Positions 1 through 11,568 of a stretch of 64,000 bases of DNA are shown here, piece by piece; the first letter of the stretch is position 1; the number at the start of each line of letters is the position of its first letter. The notes below the pieces were generated by a model. That model saw only the letters and a list, made by a program, of their open reading frames with translations. It did not search any database and was not told the origin of the DNA. This stretch comes from Dipodascopsis uninucleata var. uninucleata. Taxonomy: Eukaryota > Ascomycota > Lipomycetes > Lipomycetales > Lipomycetaceae. The translations under genes were made by a program, and so were the position numbers. The DNA lies in NCBI GenBank assembly GCA_030568195.1, contig JAJLTO010000015.1, positions 62,001 to 126,000 of the forward strand, written 5' to 3'.

Positions 1-656
1 TTGATATTCATAGTTGTAAGTATCATAATCATGCCGTCTACCATTAACAATGGCTAACTGCTCTCATAATTTAGTTCTCAGTACTAGTAGGCTTCTTCAA
101 CGCGTACTCTAGTCTCATATATCAGGTAATGAAGCCCTATGGATATACGTCTGATGAAGCAGGCTATGTTGGGGCCTGCCTTATTCTTGCTGGTCTTGTG
201 TTTTCCGCGATAGTGTCTCCGCTTATCGATAAATATCACAGTTATATAATAGTTTTCAAAGCAGTACCTATCATATCTATATGCTACATATGTCTGATAT
301 TTACACAAACAGAGTCATTAAATTTAGCAGGGCCATTCATCGTATCAGCTGTTATTGGGGCAACTTCATTTTCACTTCTTCCGGTAGTTTTAGAAGGAAT
401 CCAAGAGATGGTGTATCCAATTTCTCCAGAATTGACTTCAAGTTTATTATGGGCTGGAGGAAATATTCTTGGTGGAATTTTCATAGTTGTAATGGATGCT
501 CTTAAACGACCTTCTGACGCTGGAAATCCACCAGGAAATATGACTCGCTCTCTCATTTTCGAAGCGGTTGTATCTAGTGTAGTTGCTCCACTACCTTATT
601 TTCTGGGGTCGAAAGAACAGACCAAAAATCGGCGAGTTGAACTTGATATCGAATAG
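1..656 (+). CDS. MFS transporter, SLC49-like (C-terminal part)
   Basis: The gene enters from the left edge, so the start is missing. Two exons are visible, 1-15 and 75-656. The intron 16-74 has a GTAAG donor, a GCTAAC branch site and a TTTAG acceptor, and splicing keeps the frame (LIFIV joined to FSVLVGFFNAYSS). The 198 visible residues contain about six hydrophobic segments separated by short polar loops, the second half of a 12-helix major facilitator. The pattern with an NAYSSLI segment, then GYTSDEAG, SFSLLPV and LEGIQEMVYPISPE resembles fungal relatives of the SLC49 (FLVCR/DIRC2) group. Substrate cannot be told from the sequence; haem, choline or other small molecules are known in the family. 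The protein ends in a short polar tail. The family placement is from motif memory; the MFS call is firmer. Confidence 0.72.
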
Positions 657-1205
657 AACATTATATCTGTTTCTAGATCGATGCTGTATTTTTAATGTTA
701 TGAGTATTTAAATATTGTACATTTTTTAGAAAGAGTATTTACTAGACTTCTATCATCTGACTATAGAAGCTCTAAGCAGGCTAGTAGATGCGTAATCCAT
801 CAATAGCAACGGTCTATGTGGATTTTACACGAATTCTCCTTAGCGGTTTTGTTTCGTTTTTTTATGTTTTCTCAATAATATCCGAAAGAAATGGTAAGTT
901 GGGTTTCAATATGATCATTACAACATATTTTGACGACAATCATTCTATGTTTATTCTCATATATGAAAGTTATACATATTTGGTATTTATACTTACCTTA
1001 GAATAAATAATGAGCTAAGCCTTAGCATTTTGATTATGTTAATATTTTTTCGGTCATCACTACGATTTACGACGTAAAATTATTGAATAACTTCCAGGAC
1101 ATGTGTTTATTGTAGATTTTCATAATGTAAGGATAGGAGATATAACCCAAATAAAATTATTAATTATTTATGAGAATACAAACGTCTATTATTGAAAGAA
1201 GCCGT
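657..1205. other. Intergenic, convergent 3' regions
   Basis: AT-rich spacer between the ends of the MFS gene (+) and QCR6 (-). A 72-codon open frame at 788-1006 has no recognisable domain and looks like chance. Nothing else seen. Confidence 0.6.
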
Positions 1206-2135
1206 TTATTTCAGCTGAGCAAAAAGCTTTGGGGCGGCACATTCATTGACGCAGTGCTGAAGATGGAAACTAAACATACAATATAACATTAGTGACTGAA
1301 CATATCCCACATCGAAAGACCAATTAGAATAATTAACCAATGCTAATTGAACAATACAATAGAAACGATTATTAACTTACAATTCCTCGACGCAATCTTC
1401 TTTGTGTTCCAATTCCTCATATCCATCTTCCTCCTGCGCCTTAGTGACTCGCTCGACGCACTCATCGAAGTGATGCTTAAATGGATGGCATAGCTTAGAC
1501 TCGGCGCACTCCTCTTGAATAACAGGGAAAACGTCTTCTGGCTCTTCTTCTTCTTCTTCCACTTCTTCAATCACTTCAATTACTTCAGGCTCTTCCTCCT
1601 ACATTGAATCAATATTACATTAGTAATTTGGCTCAAAATTACTTAAGTATAGTAAAAACTAAGTATTTCCATCTCATTCTATATTATAAGTGAAAGCGAC
1701 TTCGATATAATGAAACAGGCAACTATGAGGACCATGTTTAAAGTGACAAAGATAAAATAGAGGTGATCAGCTTTGAGGAACGAAGAATCATTCCTAATTA
1801 TGATAGCAACATAGTTGCCACAGACCGAGCTCTCTCCATGTCGAGCAACGACCAATAACAAGACCAAGCCTTATTATCTCTATCGTAAAATGTATCATTT
1901 ACACGATGATTTATTCGACTAAATCATTAACAGTTCTATTCATGTTCTACTTTTAACACTGATACTGATATTATGAACACGATATCAAGGATCCTGAGAC
2001 GTGCCGGTAACATTGAATAGTTTCCACTGAATATATCAACCGCACCTAATTACCAACAAAAATTGATCAAACACTCACCTCTGCTTTCACAGTAGGAACA
2101 ATGGAACCGAAAATATCCTTCAGAAAGCTACTCAT
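1206..2135 (-). CDS. QCR6: Ubiquinol-cytochrome c reductase hinge protein (complex III subunit 6)
   Basis: Three exons on the minus strand, 2079-2135, 1381-1598 and 1206-1269, give 112 residues. The first exon encodes MSSFLKDIFGSIVPTVKAE, then a very acidic stretch (about residues 20-45, runs of Glu), then the hinge domain. Its four cysteines are seen in CHPFKHHFDEC and in DCVEE...HLQHCVNEC; in the family these form two disulfides in a helical hairpin. The hinge protein sits on the intermembrane side of mitochondrial complex III next to cytochrome c1 and helps electron transfer to cytochrome c. Splicing is supported because FHLQHCVNEC is reached only by joining exon 2 to exon 3. Intron 1 is about 480 bp, long for this window. 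Length fits fungal homologues. It diverges from the PhoD-like gene. Confidence 0.88.
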
Positions 2136-2610
2136 TATGGTGATTTATGCGCAGTAACAAATTACTTGTGGAAGACGATGGTGCTCTGTGAGGTAAAGAA
2201 AAAAAGGTGCGAAGCGCGAGTGTCATACCACTGCTGAATATTGATTTATGGATTAATTGATTGTAGTTTGTGTTCTCTGAAAATTCCATGAGGAAAGCGG
2301 GTTTAATTTTATTGTGATTGGCTAACGACTTTGAAGCATGTGATTGGTTGCTCTAATTAGATACGAAACCCTCGATACCTATAGCACTTAAAAAGGTACT
2401 ACGGTTCTTGCAACTCCCAAACGTACTATATCGAATACCCCTGAACAACTGACTAGCCTGCAAAACTACTATGGCCGTCCAGAGATCCACTGTCTGCCAA
2501 CAGGAGTTAAAGGTTAAGTGGACCTTTTTTGTACAGTCTAGTAATCTATGCTACAACAATTATTAAATAGACCCTATAGTTTTTAGCTTAGTGTTTTATG
2601 TTCCTCGAAA
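2136..2610. promoter_or_regulatory. Divergent promoter QCR6 / PhoD-like gene
   Basis: About 475 bp between the QCR6 start and the conservative start of the phosphatase. An ATG at 2471 opens a 14-codon frame that can be spliced (GTTAAG donor at 2513, TTTTAG ending at 2586) in frame to the codons before 2611. The 5' part of the phosphatase may therefore lie in this segment. No clear TATA box identified. Confidence 0.45.
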
Positions 2611-4353
2611 ATGGATCTTGTGGATCTTGCCTGTGTTCTAGCTAGTAGCGCTTTACGTGTATTTGGATACCTTTTCCTTCGTATGGTAAGTAGATCAGTC
2701 TCAATTTTAATGTGAAAGTAGTTGACGACGATTCTGTAGGCTCCTATTGGAATTATTCCTCTTGTAATTTTTGCTTTGTTTGCTGTATACATTGGATCAT
2801 TCTACTGGAAAGTTTTCGTGATAGATAAAAGAGCGGAAATCAAAGAGAAAATCACGATAGCGATGCCAAACGAAAGAAGAGAAGAATCATCAGAAGTATA
2901 TAAAGCGAGGAGATATATGAATCGACAAGTTTTATTGGGTATCATGGCAGTGATTTTAGGAGTTCCAATTGGTAGGCGGAAACGGCTCAGCTTCTTTTCG
3001 CTCTTTATCAACTTCACAATAGTCTTATTTTGTGTGGATCTAATATATACATCGTTTTATTTTTATCCTGAAGAAAATTTATCGTTTGCCAGACTCGGGT
3101 ATGTTTCTGATACTACAGCACAAATAGTATTCAGATCCATTCGAAAAGGTCCGATTTCAGTTTACTATCGAGACGTTTTGTCTTTTGCTGATAGAGATGA
3201 TCCCTTTAATGTTAATAGCTTCGACGAGTGGGAAAGCATAACTACCCTCGAGAGTATAACCGAGAAGACAGATCACACAGTTCCTATCGTTTTGACAGGA
3301 TTACAACCAGACACTGAGTACGCCTACTCTTCTTTACTTCTTAATGGAACATTCAGAACGGCATCGCAGCAACCTGGAAAATTTAGCTTTTTAAGTACGT
3401 CTTGCGTCAAAGCTCGTGTACCATATAGTCCTGTGGAGCACCCTCTAACTATTTACGGATTCCACATGTATTCCTTCCTTGCGCCACTCATTGATTTTTT
3501 CTTGTTTCTTGGTGATTTCACCTATGCAGATGTTCCATTCATGCTTGGGAATGATGAGAGTTATTATAACTTGTTATATCGCCAGGTATATTCAGATATA
3601 GCCCTTACGAGCTTTAATCGTGTACCGATGATTCACGTCTTCGACGACCATGAAATTATCAATGATTATGATCCTAAGAATCAGCATCTTTACAAGGCTG
3701 CCATCGATTCCTGGAAGCATTATCAGGCAGCTGGAAATCCGAGTCCTTACAGGCCAAATACTACATATTATTCTTTCGAGAGACAGGGTATTCCCTTTTT
3801 CATGTGGGACACTAGAACATATAGATCATTGAAACGCGATCCAGATGGACCTTCAAAAACGATGTTAGGAGAGCAGCAACTCAAAGATTTCAAAGAGTGG
3901 CTCGATGCAACGTCTGGCGTACCTTTTAAAATAATTGTTTCTTCCTGTCCTTTTACCAAAAACTGGCGGGGAGTTGATAGTCTCGATACTTGGGCTGGAT
4001 ATCTTCACGAAAGGCAGAAAATCCTGTATCTCCTATGGAAGACAAAAGGGCGAGTTGTCATTCTAAGCGGAGATCGTCATGAAGCTGCTGCAATTAAATT
4101 TCCATCTCCAGATGGTAATGACGTTAATGATGTTTATGAGTTTTCAACGAGTCCCTTTAGTCAGTTCTACATTCCTATCAGAACGCATATTCAACTTGAC
4201 GATGAGGATATTACACTAATGTACATGTCAACAGGCAATAATAAAGTAGGTAAAATTGATATTGAAACACGTTTGGATGGTACAGCAACGCTAGAATACC
4301 ATTTATATATAGAAGGGAATAATGTGTGGAATTATACACTGGACTCTCTGTAA
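2611..4353 (+). CDS. PhoD-like metallophosphatase, membrane-anchored
   Basis: Exons 2611-2685 and 2740-4353 (intron 2686-2739, GTAAGT...TGTAG) encode 562 residues from the ATG at 2611. Hydrophobic segments lie near residues 31-47, 89-105 and 109-133, so the catalytic part is tethered to a membrane. The rest is a PhoD-like domain: FSFLSTSC, FLFLGDFTYAD, a metal-site HVFDDHEIINDYD, FFMWDTRTYRS and, near residue 472, SGDRHEAAA. These Asp/His/Asn clusters coordinate the metals in PhoD-type phosphatases and phosphodiesterases. Fungal members of this architecture are mostly uncharacterised, so the substrate (phosphate or phospholipid ester) is unknown. An upstream exon 2471-2512 spliced to 2587 would add 22 residues in frame and cannot be excluded. 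Convergent with glycerol kinase. Confidence 0.82.
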
Positions 4354-4762
4354 TTAAAATCTCAAACTGATAAACGTAGTAAATCTAGAATAAACATCAT
4401 CTAAATTTTTAACATGCCACATAATACATAATAGCTTTAATGAATTAGGACATGGTGTCTATGTCTACTTGGGTAAAAGTCGTATAAGATTGGCTGGCTA
4501 GCCTTCTGTTCTTGAAATTATGTGCGACTGAGAGTCTTGTAAGTTATAATACTTTATAACCATCAATAATAAAATAATATCAATTGTAAATGAACCCAAA
4601 TATAATAATAAATCAACAAAATAAATAATAAAACTTATGAGTATAACTGACAAAAATTTACAAAAAGACAAACCTAAAAGACTAGACAGCATATGAAGTA
4701 TAACAAAGGCACGAACTTTTATACAAAAAGCAGTGACGTTAACATGCGTGCAGTGCTTTAGA
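4354..4762. other. Intergenic, convergent 3' regions
   Basis: AT-rich spacer between the PhoD-like gene (+) and glycerol kinase (-). A-rich on the plus strand from about 4550 to 4680, as expected of 3' ends. No gene seen. Confidence 0.6.
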
Positions 4763-6738
4763 TTAATCACTATCAAAAGTTTCTGCTTCAAGCTTCTTGG
4801 CGACTTCATCTTCCACACGTTTTTCCTGAGCCAAGGCATCTTCATCTTCATCTTCATCCTTTACCCAACCAGAGCATCTACTGACAGCCCGTTCCCAGAG
4901 ATTGTATATCTTCTGTCTCTTTTTCTCTGTAATCAACGGCTTAAAGATAGTTTCTGTTCCGTCTGGATCACTGTGTATATCAGTAAATTTGGGCCAATCA
5001 GCTACAGCAAAGCCAGCAGCAATGGCAGCACCTAATGCAGTAGTCTCTCGGTATTGCGGTCGAACGACGTCAATACCAATAATATCAGATTGAATCTGCA
5101 TGCACACATCTGAATTACTCATTCCACCATCAACCTTCAAAGTTTTGAGATCAAATCCAGAATCACGAGCCATAGCTTCAAGGACTGCTCGAGTCTGGAA
5201 GCATGTAGCCTCAATAGTAGCTCTAGCAATGTGACTTCGCGTTGTATAGTTAGTAATACCATAAATAGTTCCTTGCGCATCATCAATCCAATATGGAGCA
5301 AATAATCCAGAAAATGCAGTGACGAAAACCACACCACCAGAATCTTTAACTTGAGATGCGAGTTGACCAACTTCGTCAGATTCTTTGATGAGGTTTAAGT
5401 TGTCACGTAAAAACTTGACAGCCGAACCTCCAACAGCAATCGAGCCTTCCAGTGCATATGCAGGTTTATAACCCTTAAAGTTATACCCAACAGTAGTCAG
5501 GAGGCCATTGCTGGAAAAGACGGGTTTGTCCCCAGTGTTATAGAGTAAGAAAAGACCAGTTCCATAAGTGTTCTTACCCATACCAGGCAAAAATGCCTTT
5601 TGTCCTACAAGAGCAGCTGATTGATCACCCAAGCAAGAAGTAATAGGAACGGTCGCAAGAACACCGGAGTAGATCTGTCCGTAAGCTTCGTCATCAGCAG
5701 AACACACAACCTCTGGGAACTTGACATTATTTGGGATGTCGAAAAACTCAAGGAGGCGATCATCGTACTGAAGAGTGCTGATATTCAAGAACATAGTTCT
5801 AGAGGCATTAGTGGAATCTGTCACAAATTTACAGTCTGCACCAGCATGACCAGCTCCAGTTAAATGATAAACTAGCCAAGTATCCACAGTTCCGAACATA
5901 AGTGTCCCATTCTGCTGAGCATCCTTAACTGCCTGTATATTCTGAAGTAACCATACGAGCTTCAAAGCGGAAGGATAAGTAGATATAGGCAACCCAGTAA
6001 GCTTCTCTGCCTCATCTGCACCTTCTTTCTTCTTAAATGCGTGGACAAGACGTCCGGTTCTAGTATCGGGCCAAGCAATAGCATTGTAAAGTGGCCTTCC
6101 GGTCTGGGAATCCCAAACGAGAGTTGTCTCTCGTTGGTTTGTGATTCCAACAGCCTTAATATCGCTTGCCTTATACCCAAGCTTCTCGAAGTCTGCTACA
6201 GCATTGGCTATACAGAGCTTTGCACAGCTAATAATTTCTGCGGGGTCCTGTTCATGCCATCTGCATTATAGAAACAACGTTTAGCAGCACTTTCCAAGAC
6301 AAATAATTGAACAACATGAACAGCACTCTAGATACATTCATCAAAAAAAAGCTGACGTTTACTTTACTCACCCAGCATGAGGATATGATTGAGCAAACTC
6401 AATCTGATGTACGGCATAAGGCTTATGATGCTTGTCGAAGATAATGAATCTACAGGTAATACATGTTAGAGCTTGCTCATATGATGACAAGTGTTAAATC
6501 TGGCAAGAAAAATCTTTTCTTTTTGAGGGTCAACGAAGCATAATAGAACTAATATAATATACGAAGTTGATGTTCAAAGGTAGCACTTCAAAGCCTTCGC
6601 TTCTCATGCTTCGCGGCATGCACATAGCTCCGCTCCTTGACCACGAAACATTCAATTGCTATTTTCTTACCTAGTAGATGTCGTTCCCGTATCCAAGGCA
6701 CCGACGAACGACCCCGAGTATCCCGAAACAGTCGTCAT
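4763..6738 (-). CDS. GUT1: Glycerol kinase
   Basis: Minus-strand exons 6671-6738, 6372-6449 and 4763-6260 encode 547 residues of the FGGY sugar-kinase family. The enzyme phosphorylates glycerol to glycerol 3-phosphate with ATP, the entry step to glycerol use. Visible signatures: N-terminal phosphate loop GALDTGTTSTR (completed across the first intron), WHEQDP (completed across the second), GITNQRETTLVWD, the YPSALKLVWLL region, CLGDQSAALVGQ, KNTYGTGLFLLYNTG, and the C-terminal GGMSNSDVCMQIQSDI. Both introns sit in the first 60 codons and splice in frame. Length is close to fungal GUT1 proteins. The C-terminus carries an Asp/Glu-rich tail (DEDEDEDA). The upstream region holds a G-rich element at 6892. 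A glycerol channel gene lies at 36 kb, so uptake and phosphorylation are both encoded in this window. Confidence 0.96.
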
Positions 6739-8333
6739 TTTTTGATGTCAGCGCTATATCGCTAATAAATTTTCTTCTATGAATAATTATATAAGACAAT
6801 GATATGTTTAAGGGAAGAAAGGCCCAGTTTTGACGCTAATTAAATATATCATGTAAAGAGTCGGGAGTCTCAACTGTAAAATCCGCGTTTCTGGAGGTGG
6901 GGGCTGGAGGGGTAAGGAATAAAATAACCCAGTTCCGAACGGAGAAGCCTCTTTGTGACGCAATCAATTCAAGATAGGCGGCCCCGCTTCTCCGTTAATA
7001 GGGTTTAGTACACAGTATATTTGAACAGAGGTAGCCAGGTAAGAACAACGTTCCCTGTTTGGGAGCTGCCGGAAACCTTAATTTGGTTGCAGTTTGAGAC
7101 CGCTTGGGATCGCATAGAAAGGAGGGCTATATTCCACACGGTTCTCGTGCACAAAACATACGCTGACTACCTATTGAAAGCACCGAGGAGACAACAGCTA
7201 TATCACCGAAAGATATTGCTATAATTACGTGAACAACGAGATATTTAATGAATTGTTGCGATTCATGTATATTTATGTGAAAATTACTATTACGATCTCT
7301 ATAATTCCACTCTCTAAGTATATGCTTTGGATGCTCTATGTCCTAGTATGTACCGATGGGCCACATAAACTGCCTTTTCATCATACCTAGCAGTCGAAAT
7401 AAATCTTTAACGAAAAAGATGTGACCAAAGGCTAAGAACAATACGAAATGTAGCCAATTCGCAGCATCTGCGCTTACTGTACGCTCAATGATAAAGATAC
7501 AGCTTTTCAGAGTTCTCTAATGTAGAAGACTCGGATATAACATACTCAGAAAAAGAAAAGAGCATATCGAGCATAGTCTAATGCATGCAAATTTCTCTCG
7601 ACGTCATACACTGCGATGGATACACAGTCCCCATAAGTTAGTGTGTATACAAACAACGAAAAAGGACGCTTATGCTTATACACGTCTTCTAAAACAGTAT
7701 ACCTTTCAATCCGAAAAGAAGACTTTCCTATTTGGATAGCCCAACTTAACTAGAAGGTGTTTTACTGTCCTCATTTTATCTATCGCAAGTTATACAGAGT
7801 ACCGAAGTATCCATTAATTGTAGACTCTACAGAAAGTAGATTCGGTCTCCACCTGTATCGCGAAGTAATTACGAGATCCTTCTAATTCATGACATAGAAA
7901 TATTAAATCCTTAATCTGGACATTCTCTTCTACTCTAATTATTCGTAACAGATTATTATACAAGATGAGTAGGCTAGAAATAATCAACCTAGACGCTGTT
8001 AAACTAAATTACACAAGCCTTCAAATAATCATAAACTATTGAAACGTACAAGTGCAATGAACTATATTAGACCAACTAAGTTAAGTGCTAAAAAACTTAT
8101 ATATGCTTATATATATATTATATTATGACTATTGACGAGCAAGAAAATGTCTGATAATATATGTATAGAAAAGTTGGTATGTATGCCAAATGTTAAATCA
8201 TAGACCATACAGTACTACAACGTACCCAAACTCAACTTAAAGCAATAAATATTACGATCCATTCCAATAGATACGTAATTATGTAGATATGTATCGACTT
8301 CTAGCATTTATGTTCAATTCAATGAATCTGTAG
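6739..8333. other. Long intergenic region upstream of glycerol kinase
   Basis: About 1.6 kb. It holds a G-rich element (6892-6913), the telobox-like AATAGGGTTTA (6997-7007), and then more than 1 kb of AT-rich sequence without convincing coding frames, including an ATATAT run near 8100-8125. The open frame at 7021-7224 starts with TTG and has no domain. I see no tRNA or repeat. Confidence 0.5.
6892..6913 (+). promoter_or_regulatory. G-rich element upstream of GUT1
   Basis: A purine block of GGAGG and GGGG units (TGGAGGTGGGGG, then CTGGAGGGG) about 155 bp upstream of the glycerol kinase start. It contains AGGGG (stress-response-element-like) and GG(A/G)G units like those bound by Adr1- or Mig1-type zinc fingers in yeasts. 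The 9-mer TGGAGGTGG recurs at 38348 on the aquaglyceroporin side. Binding factor is inferred only. Confidence 0.35.
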
Positions 8334-8464
8334 TCAAATCAGAAAGTACCAATGCGTTCGTGAATACGTAACAAGAAGTGCGCCAAACGCCGTCATCATA
8401 TACATAACTATGGTCCTAGAAGACAGAATCTCTTCTCCTTCCGTACCGTATCCGACAGCTACGC
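8334..8464 (-). CDS. Possible terminal exon of a small membrane protein
   Basis: A 131-bp minus-strand segment, clearly richer in G+C than its flanks, is open from a CAG acceptor (8465-8467) to a TGA stop (8334-8336). The reading is about 43 residues: GVAVGYGTEGEEILSS, then a hydrophobic span RTIVMYMMTAFGALLVTYS and a short tail ending THWYFLI. In-frame stops just upstream mean a start must lie in an earlier exon. Candidate donor GTAAGT lies at about 8630-8635, but I could not fix the first exon. It resembles small single-span organelle proteins in general shape only; no family is recognised. It could be a chance frame. Confidence 0.28.
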
Positions 8465-8837
8465 CTGGTTTTCATCACATACAACGTAAAACGCTGGAAG
8501 GATACATGAAGAAGAAAAAAAAATTTGTAGAATTAAAATTTCTCTTCATTTTTATATGCTGCCAGAGCATAAATGCATACTAAATACTTCGTTTAAACCA
8601 TAGAACTAATGTATATTGGGCTTATGTAAACTTACGGAAGCGAATTTTTTTTTCTAAAAAACACACCAGAAATTTGCTAGACTACTACTACTAGTCGTAA
8701 GAAGCATTGGCTCTGATATATTACTAGCAAGCGCCTGGTAAGTCGTAATTGCAAGCAACTCGTTCATATTGCAATTGATGACAATATTGTAACTATTTTG
8801 ATAACCCAAAGTCTTTACTGATCTTACACAACGAGAC

Positions 8838-10106
8838 ATGCTTCAAAGATTGGAAGCTCTCAGCGGAGTCGGTGCCAAAAGCATCTTCTCTAGTCGAATA
8901 TCAGGTATTGTGGTTCAGACGAGAGGAAAGAAGTCTATGCCTCAGGCGTATCTGATGCGAGGTGGAAATAGAGAAGGATTACACGTTCCACGAAGTCAAA
9001 TGAGAGATTGGCTTGGACCGAAGGCTGTGAACGGAGATTACAGCACAAACGTGTTTTGCTATGCTCCAAAAAACCATATACCAACTTACATACCTTTTAT
9101 ACCGTCAAAGGGCGGCCGGTTAAGAGCATTGAGCGGTGGAAATCGCAATATTGATTCTGGCGATAGGTCTACTGCAATTGATGAGGGTCTAGATAACCCG
9201 GCCCCTGCGTCCAGACGGCAGAATAGAGACAAAATGGAGGACGAGAGTACTTACAGACCATTTCCCTTGAACAAATACGCAAAAACTTCCTTTCTACTCT
9301 CTGAAGAATTGAAAAAGGCTATTATCACTGAATCAAAGACTAGAACTAGCCATCGAGAACTCAGCTCTATGTTCGGAGTTAAAAGAGAACGTGTTGAAGC
9401 TGTTCTAAAGCTTGCGGATATTGAAGCGAAGTGGGAATCTGAGGTGAGATCTACTTTCTTAAGTTCGCGAAGAAGTGAAGTACTTCTTCATATCAGTTGA
9501 GATGATGAAATTAAAAAATTCGATTAGTCTTGAAGACAATATATGGTTAGAATTACTCATTACTGAACTCAATTAATGAATAAGATATTAAGACTTTGTA
9601 AAACTCTTACATACCGTCTACTAACTGGTTAATAGAAGAAATTATTACCTGAATTAGAACAATTTGCGTCGAGAATGTATTCTATGCTTCCTATAACGAA
9701 TGCAAGGCTTAAAGCCACTAAATATGGAGGATACAGGAGAATCAACAGCATCGATCAGCTTGGAATCGAGGCAACTGATGAAGTAGTTATTCCACAGCAA
9801 GCCGGTCAAAGTAACTTCAACTTAGTCGAAGAAAGTGTTCAGTTCGGTTCTAAGGACGCTGCCGATTTTTTCGGTGTTCCTGAAGCCAAGGATCTTCTAG
9901 AGGTTGAACAGAAGAAATACGAAGAGAGATTGGCAATGGCGAAGTCAGATACTCCTGGAGCTAAAATCTACGAAACCTCCAGGTTCATATGGAAAGCACT
10001 TCCAGCCAAATCAGGTAAAGTTGGTTATCAATACGGAGCACCTCGGGACGACCGTAGAGCTTACAGAAAGAAAGTTATTGAAAATGGTGTTTTGAAGTAC
10101 GTTTAA
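8838..10106 (+). CDS. Mitochondrial small-subunit ribosomal protein mS45 (Bot1/Mrps35 family)
   Basis: Exons 8838-9443 and 9636-10106 encode 358 residues. The intron 9444-9635 (192 bp, GTGAG donor, CTAAC branch, AATAG acceptor) joins AKWESE to KKLLPELEQFASRMYSML in frame. The segment SHRELSSMFGVKRERVEAVLKLADIEAKW is the central helical region typical of the Bot1/mS45 family (key residues H, E, S-M-F-G-V, R-V-E-A-V-L-L). The following residues run on as a lysine- and arginine-rich C-terminus. The basic N-terminus (KSIFSSRISGIVVQTRGKKSMP) fits a mitochondrial targeting sequence. The protein belongs to the fungal mitoribosome small subunit; S. pombe Bot1 affects respiration and cell size. Family match is by motif, good but not tested. 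Confidence 0.8.
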
Positions 10107-10220
10107 AGTGACTTCGTATTATATCATGTTCGCTTAAATAGCTAGAAATAACTCTAAGCCAATATTCATAATCTGTACATATACATTACTTCAATGAAAT
10201 ATTGACGTTATATAATAGTT

Positions 10221-11568
10221 CTAAAACTGCAAATTCTCTATATATTCGCGCAAATGTTCTACTTCATCTTTTTTCCACTGGGTGATCTTTCCTTGCCATC
10301 TCAAACCTTTACCTCCTCCCTTTAGGCTGTCGATTAGTTCTTGCTCCTGGATTCCACGAGCAACTTTGTCGGCACCTTCTCCAATGATCAAAAGTGCACC
10401 TGATGCCTTTATAGCTCCTGAAGCAAGCACAATCACTCCGCTATTGTTTTCAAGCTTGCCTACCTCTGCTATAACACTATTAAAATAATCCAAGGAACTG
10501 TCTGGTCGGTAAATAAACGATCGCTTGCGTAGTTCAAGATCTTTTCTGATCTGGGCTGAGTCGCTTTTTACAGTCTCTGCCATCCAAATCTTCTCACGTC
10601 GAAGTGCATCTTTTAATTGTGACTCAAGCTTAGTAATCTTGTCTTCAATTTCCTCTGTCTGACAAGAGAGCTTAGAGTTAATAGATCTGAATTTAGTATT
10701 AGCGTCCACTGCGTACTTCCGCACACGGTCACCTATTAAAAAATATAATCGGCTGTTGGATCCACGGATTGGAGTTTGATGAAACAATGCAACAGATCCG
10801 ATCTCACAGGTATTCTTCAAGTGAGTTCCACAGCATGGGTTGGCGTCGAGGTTACCAATATGTACCACTCTCAATATTCCTCTCTCAACATCATAATCAT
10901 CGGGCAATTTGTTTTGATTCACCAAATCTTTATCAGGAACTTCGATCCAAATATTAATAGCTTTTCTAATAATCTCATTACATTCATCTTCAGCCTCACT
11001 GACTTCTTCGTCTGTCAGCTTTCGAGATAACTCAACATATGACACTTTCTCTCCTAAAGTCCATGCGAGAGTTGGCACTCCTTTTTTATCTAAAACTGCG
11101 GATAACAAGTGCTGACCACTATGCTGCTGCATGTGGTCAAATCTGCGATTCCAGTCAACCTTTAGTTTAACATCAGTATTTGGCTCGAGTGGTAGGTTAG
11201 ACAAATGAAGTGCTGTCAATGATTCGCGTCGTACGTTTCGAATTGCAATCTCATTATCGAAGGCGTACAAAAAACCATGATCAGTAGGTTGACCGCCACC
11301 TATGTATAAGTCAGTACAATCAAAATGATCAAAAAGAACGGTCAGGTGAATTAAGTGTACCTTCGGGAAATAAGATCGTGTCCTCCAGCTCAAGTTCATA
11401 AAAGGGACCGCTTTCTACCTGTGCTGGAATTTCTTGTTTTGCTTTTTTGCCCGACTTTCCCTTATCTACTTGCACTACTGGTCTGCAGCTTATAACTTTC
11501 GTATCAAATGTCTGTAGATATGAGTCAATTTGACAAGCGAGAGCACCTACAACTGTAGATGTAGCCAT
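10221..11568 (-). CDS. Alanyl-tRNA editing protein, AlaX/AARSD1 type
   Basis: Minus-strand exons 11361-11568 and 10221-11299 encode 428 residues. The intron 11300-11360 has a GTACAC donor and an ATAG acceptor and restores FPEGGGQPTDHG, the conserved start of the editing domain. The zinc-binding set is visible: HSGQHLLSAVL (HxxxH) and NPCCGTHLKNT (CxxxH). The family deacylates mischarged tRNA-Ala (Ser-tRNA-Ala, also Gly) in trans and resembles the editing part of alanyl-tRNA synthetase without its catalytic core. The C-terminal third has a helical, charged stretch (about residues 270-320) and a Gly-rich end, GGGKGLRW, as in human AARSD1. Acts in the cytosol by homology. Its neighbours are not functionally linked except by translation. 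Confidence 0.9.

Noticed and set aside
7021-7224. 67-codon plus-strand frame upstream of GUT1
   Set aside because: It begins with TTG, has no domain and lies in promoter sequence.
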